Shown: positions 34,598-43,969 of the stretch, piece after piece
How positions within the stretch are numbered: position 1 is the stretch's first letter
Layout: each line of letters begins with the position of its first letter
From: Candidatus Bipolaricaulota bacterium
GTDB taxonomy: Bacteria > Bipolaricaulota > Bipolaricaulia > UBA7950 > UBA9294
NCBI GenBank assembly: GCA_030611415.1
Contig: JAUWPW010000005.1
Span: 1 to 47,922, forward strand
Direction: 5' to 3'
DNA: 47,922 nucleotides
Program-made: the position numbers and the translations under genes
The notes under the pieces: generated by a model
Database searches by the model: none
Seen by the model: only the letters and a program-made list of their open reading frames with translations
What the model was told of the DNA's origin: nothing

Positions 34598-36397
34598 CTA
34601 TCGGTCGATCACCATCTTCTGCACCGGGGAATAAGTGGTGGTTCCATCCGTGTGCTTGATTTCCACAAGATAGAGGTACAGTCCGGTTCCGAGTAGCCTT
34701 CCCTTCTCATCCTGTGGTAGCCATCGACCTGTTTGTGGATAACGGCCGGCAGTTGGGTCAAGGCAGATGTCTGGAAGCGCTGCTCCATCAATGTCGAAGA
34801 TCTTAAGGGTTGCATCTAGAGTGTCATTCGGCAGGTTAAGCCAGAAGATGCAACCTTCGGATGGGACAGGGTTGGGGCCATAGGTTATTAGTTCAACACC
34901 TAGAAGGATATTGTTGATTGTGAAAGGGTTGCTCACTCCTTCAGCCGTGAGGCCACCTGGATCTTCTATCAGGACTCTGATCTTGTACTCTCCATTAACC
35001 ACCTTGGTAGTGTCCCAGCCGTAGGTACCATCGTTTTCCGTATCTGTTGCGATCGTGTTCCAGGTGATCCCGCTATCATCAGAGTAGCTAAGCGTTATCT
35101 TTAAGCTATCTTTGCAGTCATCAGGATCGGTTCCGTCCCATTTTATCTCCTCTGTCCCCTTCCATATCTCTCTGCCGGCAGGGGTCTTTAGTTCGATCTC
35201 TGGACCAAGACTTGCTACAGTTACATGCTTGGAAGTGCTATTGGTTGCACCATCGTCATCGGTCACGGTTAAGGTAACAGTGTAAGCGTTATTGTCAGAA
35301 TAGCTGTGAGCCAGCTTCTGGCCTGTTCCTGTTGAGCTATCACCGAAGTCCCATTTGTATTTCTCAATTGAACCATCGGGATCGGAAGAACCAGAGGCAT
35401 TAAAGTTTACGATTTCGTTAGTCTCTGGCTCGGAAGGGCTGTAATCAAAGCTGGCGATAGGGGCCTGGTTAGAAATTGTAACACTATGGGAAGTGCTATC
35501 TGTTGCGCCAACGTCATCAGTTACTTTTAATGTGACGGTGTAGGCTCCGTCATCTGTATACTGGTGAGTAGGGTTCTGTGTTGTTGAGCTGCCCCCATCG
35601 CCAAAGCTCCATTGCCAGGAGGAGATGGAACCATCTGGATCGTTTGATTCATTGGTGAACTGAACTGTCTGTTGGGTTGGAGGACTTAACGGGGAGTAGG
35701 TGAATGCGGCAGTTGGTGGTGAGTTTGTGGCTGAGTTTGTGGCTGAGTTCTTTGACTTGGGCGTGCCATTGATTGGAGATTGGCTAGCGTCAAGTCCGTT
35801 TCTTGCTACGTCGGGGTCATTTGTTACCCAGTTAGCTTCTTCTACGCCAGCTGCATTAGGGTCAATTCGTTCCATGGTTGTTCTATCTGTGCTGTTGCCC
35901 GCAAACCAGCCTCCAGTAGGTTGGTTTACCCTGTCGATTTCGGTGCCCGCGCAGTTTTGGGCATCGTAGAGAACTACTTGGCCCGGAGATGAGTTAATCA
36001 TGCTTATAGTTGCATCCCAGATATCAACATTCGTTTCCATTTCAGAGTTATTAACATCGTCTTCATGACTCGCGTAGATTAGGTAACCATAAGAAGGGAC
36101 AACCCAGCTTCTGTTTCCATCAGCATCTGTAAAATTCAGACAATCTTTGCTATCCGCTCCATGAATGGACCAATCCTTGATGTTGATTGGGGTATTCGTA
36201 TTGTTAGCTAACTCGATCCATTCGTCTCCCGAGCTTGCTTCCGTCCCCATCCAGGCAATTTCATTGATTACAACGTCTCCAGGAGAGGCGGGTAAGCCTT
36301 GAAGAACAGAGCCGAAAACCATGCAAAGAATAGCAACGCAAAATCGCAAGTTTACTTGCCATGCTCTATTCTTAAAGGGGACTTTCTCCTTTACCAT
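34598..36397 (-). CDS. Secreted lamin-tail-domain (LTD) + 2x PKD protein with FlgD/T9SS-CTD-like C-terminus
   Basis: GDVVINEIAWMGTEASSGDEWIELANNTNTPINIKDWSIHG (LTD); two PKD repeats (FGDGGSSTTQNPTHQYTDDGAYTVTLKVTDD); C-terminal YGPNPVPSEG...LLGTGLYLYLVEIKHTDGTTTYSPVQKMVIDR. Confidence 0.8.
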   Translation of the reverse strand: MVKEKVPFKNRAWQVNLRFCVAILCMVFGSVLQGLPASPGDVVINEIAWMGTEASSGDEWIELANNTNTPINIKDWSIHGADSKDCLNFTDADGNRSWVVPSYGYLIYASHEDDVNNSEMETNVDIWDATISMINSSPGQVVLYDAQNCAGTEIDRVNQPTGGWFAGNSTDRTTMERIDPNAAGVEEANWVTNDPDVARNGLDASQSPINGTPKSKNSATNSATNSPPTAAFTYSPLSPPTQQTVQFTNESNDPDGSISSWQWSFGDGGSSTTQNPTHQYTDDGAYTVTLKVTDDVGATDSTSHSVTISNQAPIASFDYSPSEPETNEIVNFNASGSSDPDGSIEKYKWDFGDSSTGTGQKLAHSYSDNNAYTVTLTVTDDDGATNSTSKHVTVASLGPEIELKTPAGREIWKGTEEIKWDGTDPDDCKDSLKITLSYSDDSGITWNTIATDTENDGTYGWDTTKVVNGEYKIRVLIEDPGGLTAEGVSNPFTINNILLGVELITYGPNPVPSEGCIFWLNLPNDTLDATLKIFDIDGAALPDICLDPTAGRYPQTGRWLPQDEKGRLLGTGLYLYLVEIKHTDGTTTYSPVQKMVIDR

Positions 36398-36619
36398 GCG
36401 TTTTCAAGCTCTCCCATGCAAACATGATGAAAGGGCAGTAGGCCTATGATCACTACAGTACCTATAAGACGATACGTGCCCTTAGATGTATTATACAGGA
36501 TAATGCCTAGAAAATCAACCATCAAAGAAGGTGGTAAGTAAGAAGGGTTTCAAGGATAGGAATATCCCATGACTAGATCCTTGTTGATTAAGGGCAACAA
36601 AGGATATAATCGGCATATT

Positions 36620-37405
36620 ATGGAGCCATTTAAAGTTGAAAAACCGCTTATAGGAATGATTCACCTGTCTCCGCTACCAGGGAGTTATCACTATGCTGGT
36701 GGAGGAGTAAGACCGATTATCGATACTGCATTACGTGATCTTGATACGTTGGAACGGGGTGGAGCCGATGCAGGGCTTGTGGAGAACCTTCGTGATACGC
36801 CATTTGCCAAATATGCTTCTAAGGAAACGTTTGCCGCGATGACAGTAGTTGTTCAAGAGGTAGTAAGAAGAGCAAGCATCCCAATAGGTGTAAATGTTCT
36901 TCGAAACGACGGTCTTGCGTCTCTGTCGATTGCTGCTGCTACTGGAGCTTGCTTTCTTCGGATAAACGTGTACTGTGGGGTTGCGTTTACCGATCAAGGG
37001 CCAATTGAAGGAGAGGCGCATGCCTTACTGGAGCTGCGGAAACGACTTGGTTGCAATGTCAATATTCTTGCTGATGTACTAGTGAAACATGCTTCCCATC
37101 TGGCTACAGTGGAACAGGCGGCACTAGACACAGCGAGGAATCTACCCGATGCGCTGGTTGTCTCTGGAATTGGAACAGGAAAGCGAACTGCACCGGATGA
37201 CCTGCAGGTAGCAAAACAGTCAACTTCTTTGCCAGTACTTGTTGGAAGTGGGGTAAGGATCGATAATCTGTTTACCTACGGCGAAGCCGATGGGTTCATT
37301 GTCGGATCTGCCCTTAAGGAGGAAGGAGAAATAACTGCACCGGTTGACTTAGAACATGTACGCGAGCTAGCCGGGGCAATAGCAAGACTTCGTGAGACGG
37401 ACTGA
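36620..37405 (+). CDS. BtpA/SgcQ family protein
   Basis: IGMIHLSPLPGS, GGADAGLVENLRDTPF, GVNVLRNDGLASLSIAAATGACFLRINVYCG, VSGIGTGKRTAPDDL. Confidence 0.88.
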   Translation: MEPFKVEKPLIGMIHLSPLPGSYHYAGGGVRPIIDTALRDLDTLERGGADAGLVENLRDTPFAKYASKETFAAMTVVVQEVVRRASIPIGVNVLRNDGLASLSIAAATGACFLRINVYCGVAFTDQGPIEGEAHALLELRKRLGCNVNILADVLVKHASHLATVEQAALDTARNLPDALVVSGIGTGKRTAPDDLQVAKQSTSLPVLVGSGVRIDNLFTYGEADGFIVGSALKEEGEITAPVDLEHVRELAGAIARLRETD

Positions 37406-37577
37406 TCTAAGTCGGTACGCTGCTCGCTCCCATGTTGTGGTGTAACAAACGATACTTCATCGTTCTTGCTGGGCACGGGTTTGATTTCCATTGAGACCTT
37501 CACAATTTGACCTTTGTCGCTTACTTGATAGATAGTGAATATAAGCTAATGGTGTATTGATGTTGAGAGGTGACCAA

Positions 37578-38291
37578 ATGGAAAATGGACGTATCTTGAT
37601 AGTGTATGACAACCGTACTACAAGCGATGACCTCACCCCAGGATGGGGTTTTTCTGCCCTTATTGAGTTACGTGAAAGAAGAATCCTCTTTGATACCGGG
37701 GCGGATGGACAAACGCTTATGGCTAACATGGGACGGCTCAAGGCTGTCCCAAGCATGATTGATACTGTGTTTCTCTCTCACTCACATGGCGATCATACAG
37801 GTGGAATAGAAGAAGTGTTAGCAGCGGGCGGGCAACTCGAAGTCTACCTTGGCCATTCCTTCTCTGATCGGCTAAAGACAGCTGTGAGAGGAGCGGGAGC
37901 GAAACTCCATGAAGTAACCAGGGCCAATCATCTATTTGGCACGGTTTACACCACAGGAGAGCTGGGATTGGGGCTCAAGGAGCAGAGCCTCATTATCGAC
38001 ACAGAGAAGGGCCTGGTTGTGATTACAGGTTGTGCTCATCCTGGAATTGTAACGATAGCAAAGGCGGCAACAGAGCAATTGAGTAGACCGATCGATCTCT
38101 TATTTGGTGGTTTTCACTTAGGCGGTATCTCTCGGGGCAAGGTTCGTTCAATCATTACCTCTTTACAGGAGCTTGGTGTAAGCCGGGCAGGGCCGTGCCA
38201 TTGTACCGGAGGCAGTGCAATAGCCCTGTTTGAGGAAGTATACAAAGAAAGTTTTGTTTCTGTGGGAGTTGGAACAACTATCAAGTTCTGA
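37578..38291 (+). CDS. MBL-fold metallohydrolase
   Basis: GWGFSALIE...ILFDTGADG, VFLSHSHGDHTGGIEEVL, VVITGCAHPGIV, LFGGFHLGG. Confidence 0.88.
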   Translation: MENGRILIVYDNRTTSDDLTPGWGFSALIELRERRILFDTGADGQTLMANMGRLKAVPSMIDTVFLSHSHGDHTGGIEEVLAAGGQLEVYLGHSFSDRLKTAVRGAGAKLHEVTRANHLFGTVYTTGELGLGLKEQSLIIDTEKGLVVITGCAHPGIVTIAKAATEQLSRPIDLLFGGFHLGGISRGKVRSIITSLQELGVSRAGPCHCTGGSAIALFEEVYKESFVSVGVGTTIKF

Positions 38292-38303
38292 AGGAAGTGA
38301 AAC

Positions 38304-38900
38304 ATAAACCGCAATTTACTAGCTGTCAGACTAGTGACACTGAGCATCGCTGTTGCTGCTGTTAGCCTTGGAGCATTTGCAGCAATAAGCAAGCAGGTAG
38401 TGACCATCACTACAGATGAGTTAAGCCTAGTCTACAGCAAGGAGATTACCTGGGATAAGGAGGGATTTAGCGAGGGGTGTCATTCTTATCTTCTTAACCC
38501 GGAAAGCTACTTGCAGGAACTTGCTACGAAGACCTCAGCAAGTTGGCTGTCCCGTGGCGTCGAAGTAACAGATTGGCAGATATCGTTTAGCTCAACTTAC
38601 ACCCTTGAAACGCAAGAAGTGACCTATAATACACGGCTTCAGTGTAATGTACACAATGCCATCTCCAAATCTGGAGATCGTTACACTGCCAGGTTTCAAT
38701 GGTTGTTGACCCCCTTAAGGCTAGATTTTATTGACGACAAGTTTATGCAATTAACCCACGGTCTTCTTTGGGAGGGAGAGCTTGCAGGCGTCCCGACCGT
38801 GATCGCGGTGGAGGCTCCTATGCGAGATTGTCCATATGGGGCCTGGCATCAGCCCAATGGTCACTGTCACGCGCACCTGTGGTGGGAAAAGCAACCTTAG
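38304..38900 (+). CDS. Hypothetical secreted protein; start codon uncertain (candidate ATA at 38304, track start GTG at 38334)
   Basis: Signal-like NRNLLAVRLVTLSIAVAAVSLGAF only if extended to 38304; aaggaag lies 6 nt upstream. Confidence 0.5.
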   Translation: MNRNLLAVRLVTLSIAVAAVSLGAFAAISKQVVTITTDELSLVYSKEITWDKEGFSEGCHSYLLNPESYLQELATKTSASWLSRGVEVTDWQISFSSTYTLETQEVTYNTRLQCNVHNAISKSGDRYTARFQWLLTPLRLDFIDDKFMQLTHGLLWEGELAGVPTVIAVEAPMRDCPYGAWHQPNGHCHAHLWWEKQP

Positions 38901-39071
38901 GCTTGAGAAACACTGTTTCTTACTGAGAATGAACGCTTGTGCTGGTATACAATCTTTTTTCGAGTTGAAATTCGGGAAGTCACAATCATCTCTGAAGGGA
39001 GAAAGGAATACTTGGGCCTCATTGAACATGTTTGCTATTAAGAAGCAAGGATAATCGTGTGGAGGAGAAAT

Positions 39072-39899
39072 ATGCCTGAATTGCCCGAACTGGAAGTGTT
39101 GAAGGAGGTCTTGGAGCGCCGGGTCGTCGGTCGTGAGATTACTGCGGTACGTGTATTGCGTCCAGGAGTCCTAAGAATAGTGGGAACGCCAGTTGAGACA
39201 CTGAACGGTAACTCGTTTGGCGAAGTCTCTCGTAGGGGGAAGCACCTTGTCCTTTCAGTCAATAGAGGCTTGCACATGGTCATTCATCTTATGACCGCTG
39301 GTCGATTGGTCATCAGCCGTAGCAACACGCGGGCGACTAAGGCTACAAGTCTGATGGTTGCCTTCTCAGATGGTGAGGATCTGCGGCTGATCGAAAACGG
39401 TCCAGTTAAACTAGTGCGGGTGCACATGGTGAAGGATCCTCTACAGGTAAAGGGAATTGTACAACAGGGAATTGAGCCCCTCGGTTCTGGGCTTACCGTA
39501 GATGTGTTAGGCGATCTGGTGGCAGGGCGTCGTCGACAGGCGAAGAGGCTTCTTACTGATCAGAAGACGATCGCAGGCATCGGCAGTGCCTACGCTGACG
39601 AAATCCTGTTCGACGCCAAGATCTCTCCTGTTCGCTATGTGAATACCCTTTGTTCTATGGAAATAGAACAGCTGTGCCGATCGATAACAAAGGTCTTGCA
39701 GAATGCGATTGAGCAGATTCGCATTCGCATTGGAGATAGCTTGTTTACTGATGAAATTCGCAATTTCATGCAGGTGTACAAACGTACTGGACAAGCATGC
39801 CTGGTTTGTGGAACTGAGATAGCAGAAATCCGCTATGCCAATACCCGCACCTACTATTGCCCAAGGTGTCAGGGAAGCAGGAAAAACACCCTCCATTAA
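39072..39899 (+). CDS. mutM: Formamidopyrimidine-DNA glycosylase family protein
   Basis: MPELPELEVLKEVLE N-terminus; C-terminal zinc finger CLVCGTEIAEIRYANTRTYYCPRCQ. Confidence 0.92.
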   Translation: MPELPELEVLKEVLERRVVGREITAVRVLRPGVLRIVGTPVETLNGNSFGEVSRRGKHLVLSVNRGLHMVIHLMTAGRLVISRSNTRATKATSLMVAFSDGEDLRLIENGPVKLVRVHMVKDPLQVKGIVQQGIEPLGSGLTVDVLGDLVAGRRRQAKRLLTDQKTIAGIGSAYADEILFDAKISPVRYVNTLCSMEIEQLCRSITKVLQNAIEQIRIRIGDSLFTDEIRNFMQVYKRTGQACLVCGTEIAEIRYANTRTYYCPRCQGSRKNTLH

Positions 39900-39981
39900 T
39901 GCTCGCTACTTAACGGTTGAGGTCCATACCTTTGCCTACGTCAAGTGTTACCGATGCAAAGTGTGGCCTCTTCTGTCAACC

Positions 39982-41352
39982 TTACCGATACAAGAGCGGC
40001 ATGTAGTCATGCAGATCGTTGAAGTCATCAATCTTAAGGGTGGCTTGGAGAAGTTCGTTCAGTTGATCCTCTGGCAATACTTGTTCAGCATTAGCCTGGA
40101 ATTTAGTGATCAGCTCTTGGTTTGATAAAGGCCTTTCTGCTCGTCCCTTGGCATGGTCTTCTTGTTTGCTGTAGGTTTCCCAATTCTTGGTCTTGATGGT
40201 CACAATTGCTCGCTTTACCTTGGGGAAAAGCTTGTCGATCTGTGGGTTGGCAACAACTTTTATCTTAGGTAAGAGTTCCCGCACGGATGGGTCCTTGAGT
40301 GCGGCATCTTCGAAATCAGATGGAAGGACGTTTTTCTTTGCTATTGCGACTGCGATGCAGTAAGGAAGGGAATGATCGGCGGTTTCTTTTGTCGTTGGAT
40401 TATATTTGCTTGGATCAGACAGGATGTCTGCTCCCCGCGTCGTTGTTTCCACAATCACTTCACTTACGCTGTGAGGACTGATCTTATGTTCTTCTATCAA
40501 CTCAAGGGTTGCCGTAATTGGTTGATGAGTGAGGGCCTCGGTGGGAAATGCTTTATACCCGCACTCGGTAATGAGGAATCTCTTCCCAAGCCCGTCGAAC
40601 AATACATCGGGATCCCACTTAACATTGGAGAGTACTTCAAAGAGTCCTTCCTTTCCTTCAAATACCTCTGTTGGTCCGGAGTAGCCGGTTCTTGCTAGCA
40701 TTGCTGCTCTAACACCTGCTTCCGTTGCCATTGGGTCGGCTGCGTTCTTCATATTCGTTAGTTGTCCAGCAACGACGCCTCCAAGGCAGAAGTGGCTCGA
40801 TCCACTTATTCCTACCGCTGCCACTAATTCGTCTTCAGACAGGCCAAGCATCCGCCCGGCGACCAGCGGGCTAACAAATTGCGTAAGTGTTGCATGGTGC
40901 CAGCCAACCTCACGAATGCCTGGATTGGCAACCAAACACATCCGCATTTCAAGTTCGTAGGCAATAACAATTCCCACGATCAGGTCTTTCCCACCCGCTC
41001 CTTGGTACTCTGCTGGAGCAAGGGCCGCCGAGATGATGTCAGATGGATGTGAGGGATCTTGCTTCCAGTAGATGTCGTTGTAATCCATAGCGCGGATAAG
41101 CAGTGCATTCATGAGCGCAGCATTAGGCATGTTGGTGCGGGTTCCATGACCGATGATGGACGCTTGAGCCGTTCCCCCGAGCGCTTGAATATAGCTGTAG
41201 GCTGCCTGCATATCTGTGTTATTAAGTGCAGCAAGTGCGCAACCGATACTGTCGAGAAGGAAACGTTTTGCCTCTTTTTGCGCTTTCTTTGGGATTTCCT
41301 CATAGCAGAGAGTGCCGGCAAACTGTGCCATCCTACGGCTGATTGATTCCAT
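39982..41352 (-). CDS. MmgE/PrpD family protein
   Basis: LLDSIGCALAAL, QDPSHPSDIISAALAPAEYQGAGGKDLIVGIVIAYELEMRM, DHSLPYCIAVA. Confidence 0.88.
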   Translation of the reverse strand: MESISRRMAQFAGTLCYEEIPKKAQKEAKRFLLDSIGCALAALNNTDMQAAYSYIQALGGTAQASIIGHGTRTNMPNAALMNALLIRAMDYNDIYWKQDPSHPSDIISAALAPAEYQGAGGKDLIVGIVIAYELEMRMCLVANPGIREVGWHHATLTQFVSPLVAGRMLGLSEDELVAAVGISGSSHFCLGGVVAGQLTNMKNAADPMATEAGVRAAMLARTGYSGPTEVFEGKEGLFEVLSNVKWDPDVLFDGLGKRFLITECGYKAFPTEALTHQPITATLELIEEHKISPHSVSEVIVETTTRGADILSDPSKYNPTTKETADHSLPYCIAVAIAKKNVLPSDFEDAALKDPSVRELLPKIKVVANPQIDKLFPKVKRAIVTIKTKNWETYSKQEDHAKGRAERPLSNQELITKFQANAEQVLPEDQLNELLQATLKIDDFNDLHDYMPLLYR

Positions 41353-41361
41353 ATTGACCTC

Positions 41362-42480
41362 CTATTGAATAGCAGCAGTTATTGCCTCAGCCATTTCTAA
41401 TGTGGATGAACTGCCGCCCATGTCATAAGTACGAACACGCCCTTCAGCGATCACAGATTCTATTGCGTGTTCAACCTGTTGTGCCTTCTCCTTTTCAGTG
41501 AGGTAGTCAAGCATCATCTTGGCGGCACGGATTGTTGCAATGGGATTGACTTTGTACTGCCCAGCGTACTTGGGGGCTGAGCCATGTGTTGGCTCGAATA
41601 AAGCGTAGTTGTCACCTATGTTTCCTGCAGAGGCAAATCCAAGCCCGCCTACAAGTTGTGCTGCAAGGTCAGATATGATGTCTCCGAAAAGATTTGTAGA
41701 GACGAGGACGCTGTAGTTCTGAGGGTTTTTCACTAACCACATGCACATTGCATCAATATTCGCTTTGCCGAAGGTAATCTTGGGGTAATCCCGCGCGATT
41801 CGACGTGCCTCACGGATCATCAACCCGGAGGTTTCACGAATAACGTTTGGTTTTTCCACTACTGTAACTGAGCTATAACCGTGTTTCTTGGCGTATTCAA
41901 AGGCATCGCGGGCAATTGTTTGGCATGCTGCGCGGGTGAAAAGACGAACCGATACGGCTATGTCTTCGTTTGCTGTGTTATTGAATCGCGCCATCTTCGG
42001 ATGAGTATTGAGTGCTTCTCGCACCTGTTTGGGGATGGGATGAAACTCGACTCCAGAGTACAGTCCTTCGGTATTCTCGCGAAAGACGACAAGATCAATG
42101 TCATCACGTAGGTTAAGCGAGTTCCCTGGATAGGCTTTGCAGGGTCGCAGATTGGTGTGTAGGTTGAACAGCTGTCTTAACATTACAATGGGGCTGGAGT
42201 AACTGAGTCCCTTCCCCTGCAGTTTAGGCGATAGTTCTGCAGCTGCTTCATCCCTGGGCTTGGAGGTGATCGCACCAAACATGCAGGCATCCGTCGATTT
42301 CAGCAGATTAATTGTCCGTTCTGGTAATGGGTTTCCTTCTGTTTTCCAGAACTCCCAACCCACGTCCCCGTGAATGTATTCGGCGTCTAAGTCAACCTTG
42401 TCTAGTACGATTCTTGCTGCTTCGAGTACCTCGCTGCCAACGCCGTCACCTGGAAGCCAGGCAATCCTGTATTTTGCCAT
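41362..42480 (-). CDS. Isocitrate/isopropylmalate dehydrogenase family protein
   Basis: YRIAWLPGDGVGSEVLEAA, VVFRENTEGLYSGVE, STNLFGDIISDLAAQLVGGLGFASAGNIG, FEPTHGSAPKYAG. Confidence 0.93.
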   Translation of the reverse strand: MAKYRIAWLPGDGVGSEVLEAARIVLDKVDLDAEYIHGDVGWEFWKTEGNPLPERTINLLKSTDACMFGAITSKPRDEAAAELSPKLQGKGLSYSSPIVMLRQLFNLHTNLRPCKAYPGNSLNLRDDIDLVVFRENTEGLYSGVEFHPIPKQVREALNTHPKMARFNNTANEDIAVSVRLFTRAACQTIARDAFEYAKKHGYSSVTVVEKPNVIRETSGLMIREARRIARDYPKITFGKANIDAMCMWLVKNPQNYSVLVSTNLFGDIISDLAAQLVGGLGFASAGNIGDNYALFEPTHGSAPKYAGQYKVNPIATIRAAKMMLDYLTEKEKAQQVEHAIESVIAEGRVRTYDMGGSSSTLEMAEAITAAIQ

Positions 42481-42660
42481 TCTCTCCTCCTTTTTGCTGT
42501 CGGTAGTCAACAATTATATAGGTTTTCCGGTTAGAGCGAAATAGGAGATTAGAGATCAAAGGTGTTGTTTGTCATATGCATAGATCAGCATAAGAAAGGC
42601 TGCTATACTATCCATATCTTCTCGCAGTGTGTTATAGTACGACTATAGAAGGGGGAGTAG

Positions 42661-43767
42661 ATGAATGCATATCAGCAGAGAGTAGCGGCGTTGTCCCAGC
42701 GTATGGATGATAATAACCTGGACTATGTTGTGGTTCTTCCAGGGGCTAATTTTACATATAACACAGGATTTACTCGTGAGATAGGCGATCGTCCACTTGT
42801 TGCCTTCTTTTCGGCAGATGGTTCCCCGAGTTTTATCGCTCCACGACTCGAACTGAAAGCTATTAATCAGGTTCTTTCCTACGATGCGCGAATTTTCTCC
42901 TATACGGATGCGCAAGGGTATGAGGATGCGTTTAGCGAGGCTTGTGCCAGACTAAAGCTGTCTGGAAAAAGGATTGGAGTAGAATACAGAGGCATGCGGC
43001 TGTTGGAGTTACGCCAATTAGAGCAGAACCTAACTGATTGTGAGATAAGGCAGGCAGACACTCTCTTGATGGAAGGACGTATGACTAAAGATATTGAGGA
43101 GCTTACTTGCATTCGAGAGGCAATCCGTATGACTGAACAGGCGTTAAACGCGACGTTGACGCAGATTTGTGCAGGGCAGACCGAATTGGAGGTGCAGAGT
43201 ATTCTGCACATGGAGCTATTTCGCGCAGGCGTAGATGGGTTAGCGTTTCCGTCTATTGTTCTGTCGGGCGGGCGGGCGACCCTACCTCATGGAACGGCAG
43301 GAGAGCGAGAAATTGTAGAAGGGGACTGCCTATTGTTTGACTTCGGCGGCAAATGCGGAAATTACATGGCGGATATTACTCGCACCTTTGCTATTGGGAC
43401 AATGGATCCTGAGTGGAAAGATATCTACGAGGTAGTTAAGGGAGCAAACGCTGCTGCGCGGAAGCTAGCCAGCCCTGGTGTTAAGGCAGAGGATGTAGAT
43501 TCGGCTGCACGCGCTGTAATCGAAGAGGCTGGTTATGGGGATTATTTTACTCATCGTACAGGACACAGTCTTGGTCTAGAGGTGCATGAGCCACCATACA
43601 TTGTTGCCGGGGATAAGACCAATCTACAACCTGGGATGACTTTTACCATTGAGCCAGGAATCTACATTCCTGATAAGTATGGCGTACGCATTGAAGACGA
43701 TGTGTTGGTCACAGAGAACGGTTGTGAATCCTTGACCAGTTTCCCGCGTGAGCTAATCAGTCTCTAA
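42661..43767 (+). CDS. M24 family metallopeptidase (Xaa-Pro peptidase-like)
   Basis: LLFDFGGKCGNYMADITRTFAIG, HRTGHSLGLEVHEPPYI, GMTFTIEPGIYIPDKYGVRIEDDVLVTENG. Confidence 0.93.
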   Translation: MNAYQQRVAALSQRMDDNNLDYVVVLPGANFTYNTGFTREIGDRPLVAFFSADGSPSFIAPRLELKAINQVLSYDARIFSYTDAQGYEDAFSEACARLKLSGKRIGVEYRGMRLLELRQLEQNLTDCEIRQADTLLMEGRMTKDIEELTCIREAIRMTEQALNATLTQICAGQTELEVQSILHMELFRAGVDGLAFPSIVLSGGRATLPHGTAGEREIVEGDCLLFDFGGKCGNYMADITRTFAIGTMDPEWKDIYEVVKGANAAARKLASPGVKAEDVDSAARAVIEEAGYGDYFTHRTGHSLGLEVHEPPYIVAGDKTNLQPGMTFTIEPGIYIPDKYGVRIEDDVLVTENGCESLTSFPRELISL

Positions 43768-43773
43768 AATGGT

Positions 43774-43858
43774 TCCTCGCAGTTAAGGCGAGGTAACCCA
43801 GAGAAAGACTCACGACCTTAGCCTCTCGCAAAGCCGCAAAGAACGCCAAGAAACCCTT
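43774..43858. repeat. Dispersed intergenic repeat, copy 2
   Basis: See 33329-33421. Confidence 0.85.
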
Positions 43859-43914
43859 TACTTGGTGTTTTATAATCCAGCATTCTCTTTCTTCTCTCTG
43901 CGATCCTGGCGTCT

Positions 43915-43943
43915 TGAGTGAGTGAAACGAACGGGCGAGAGAT
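43915..43943. repeat. 29-nt dispersed word, copy 2
   Basis: 28/29 identical to 110-138. Confidence 0.85.
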
Positions 43944-43969
43944 GAATGTTGCCTGGAGTGTGAGGAACC

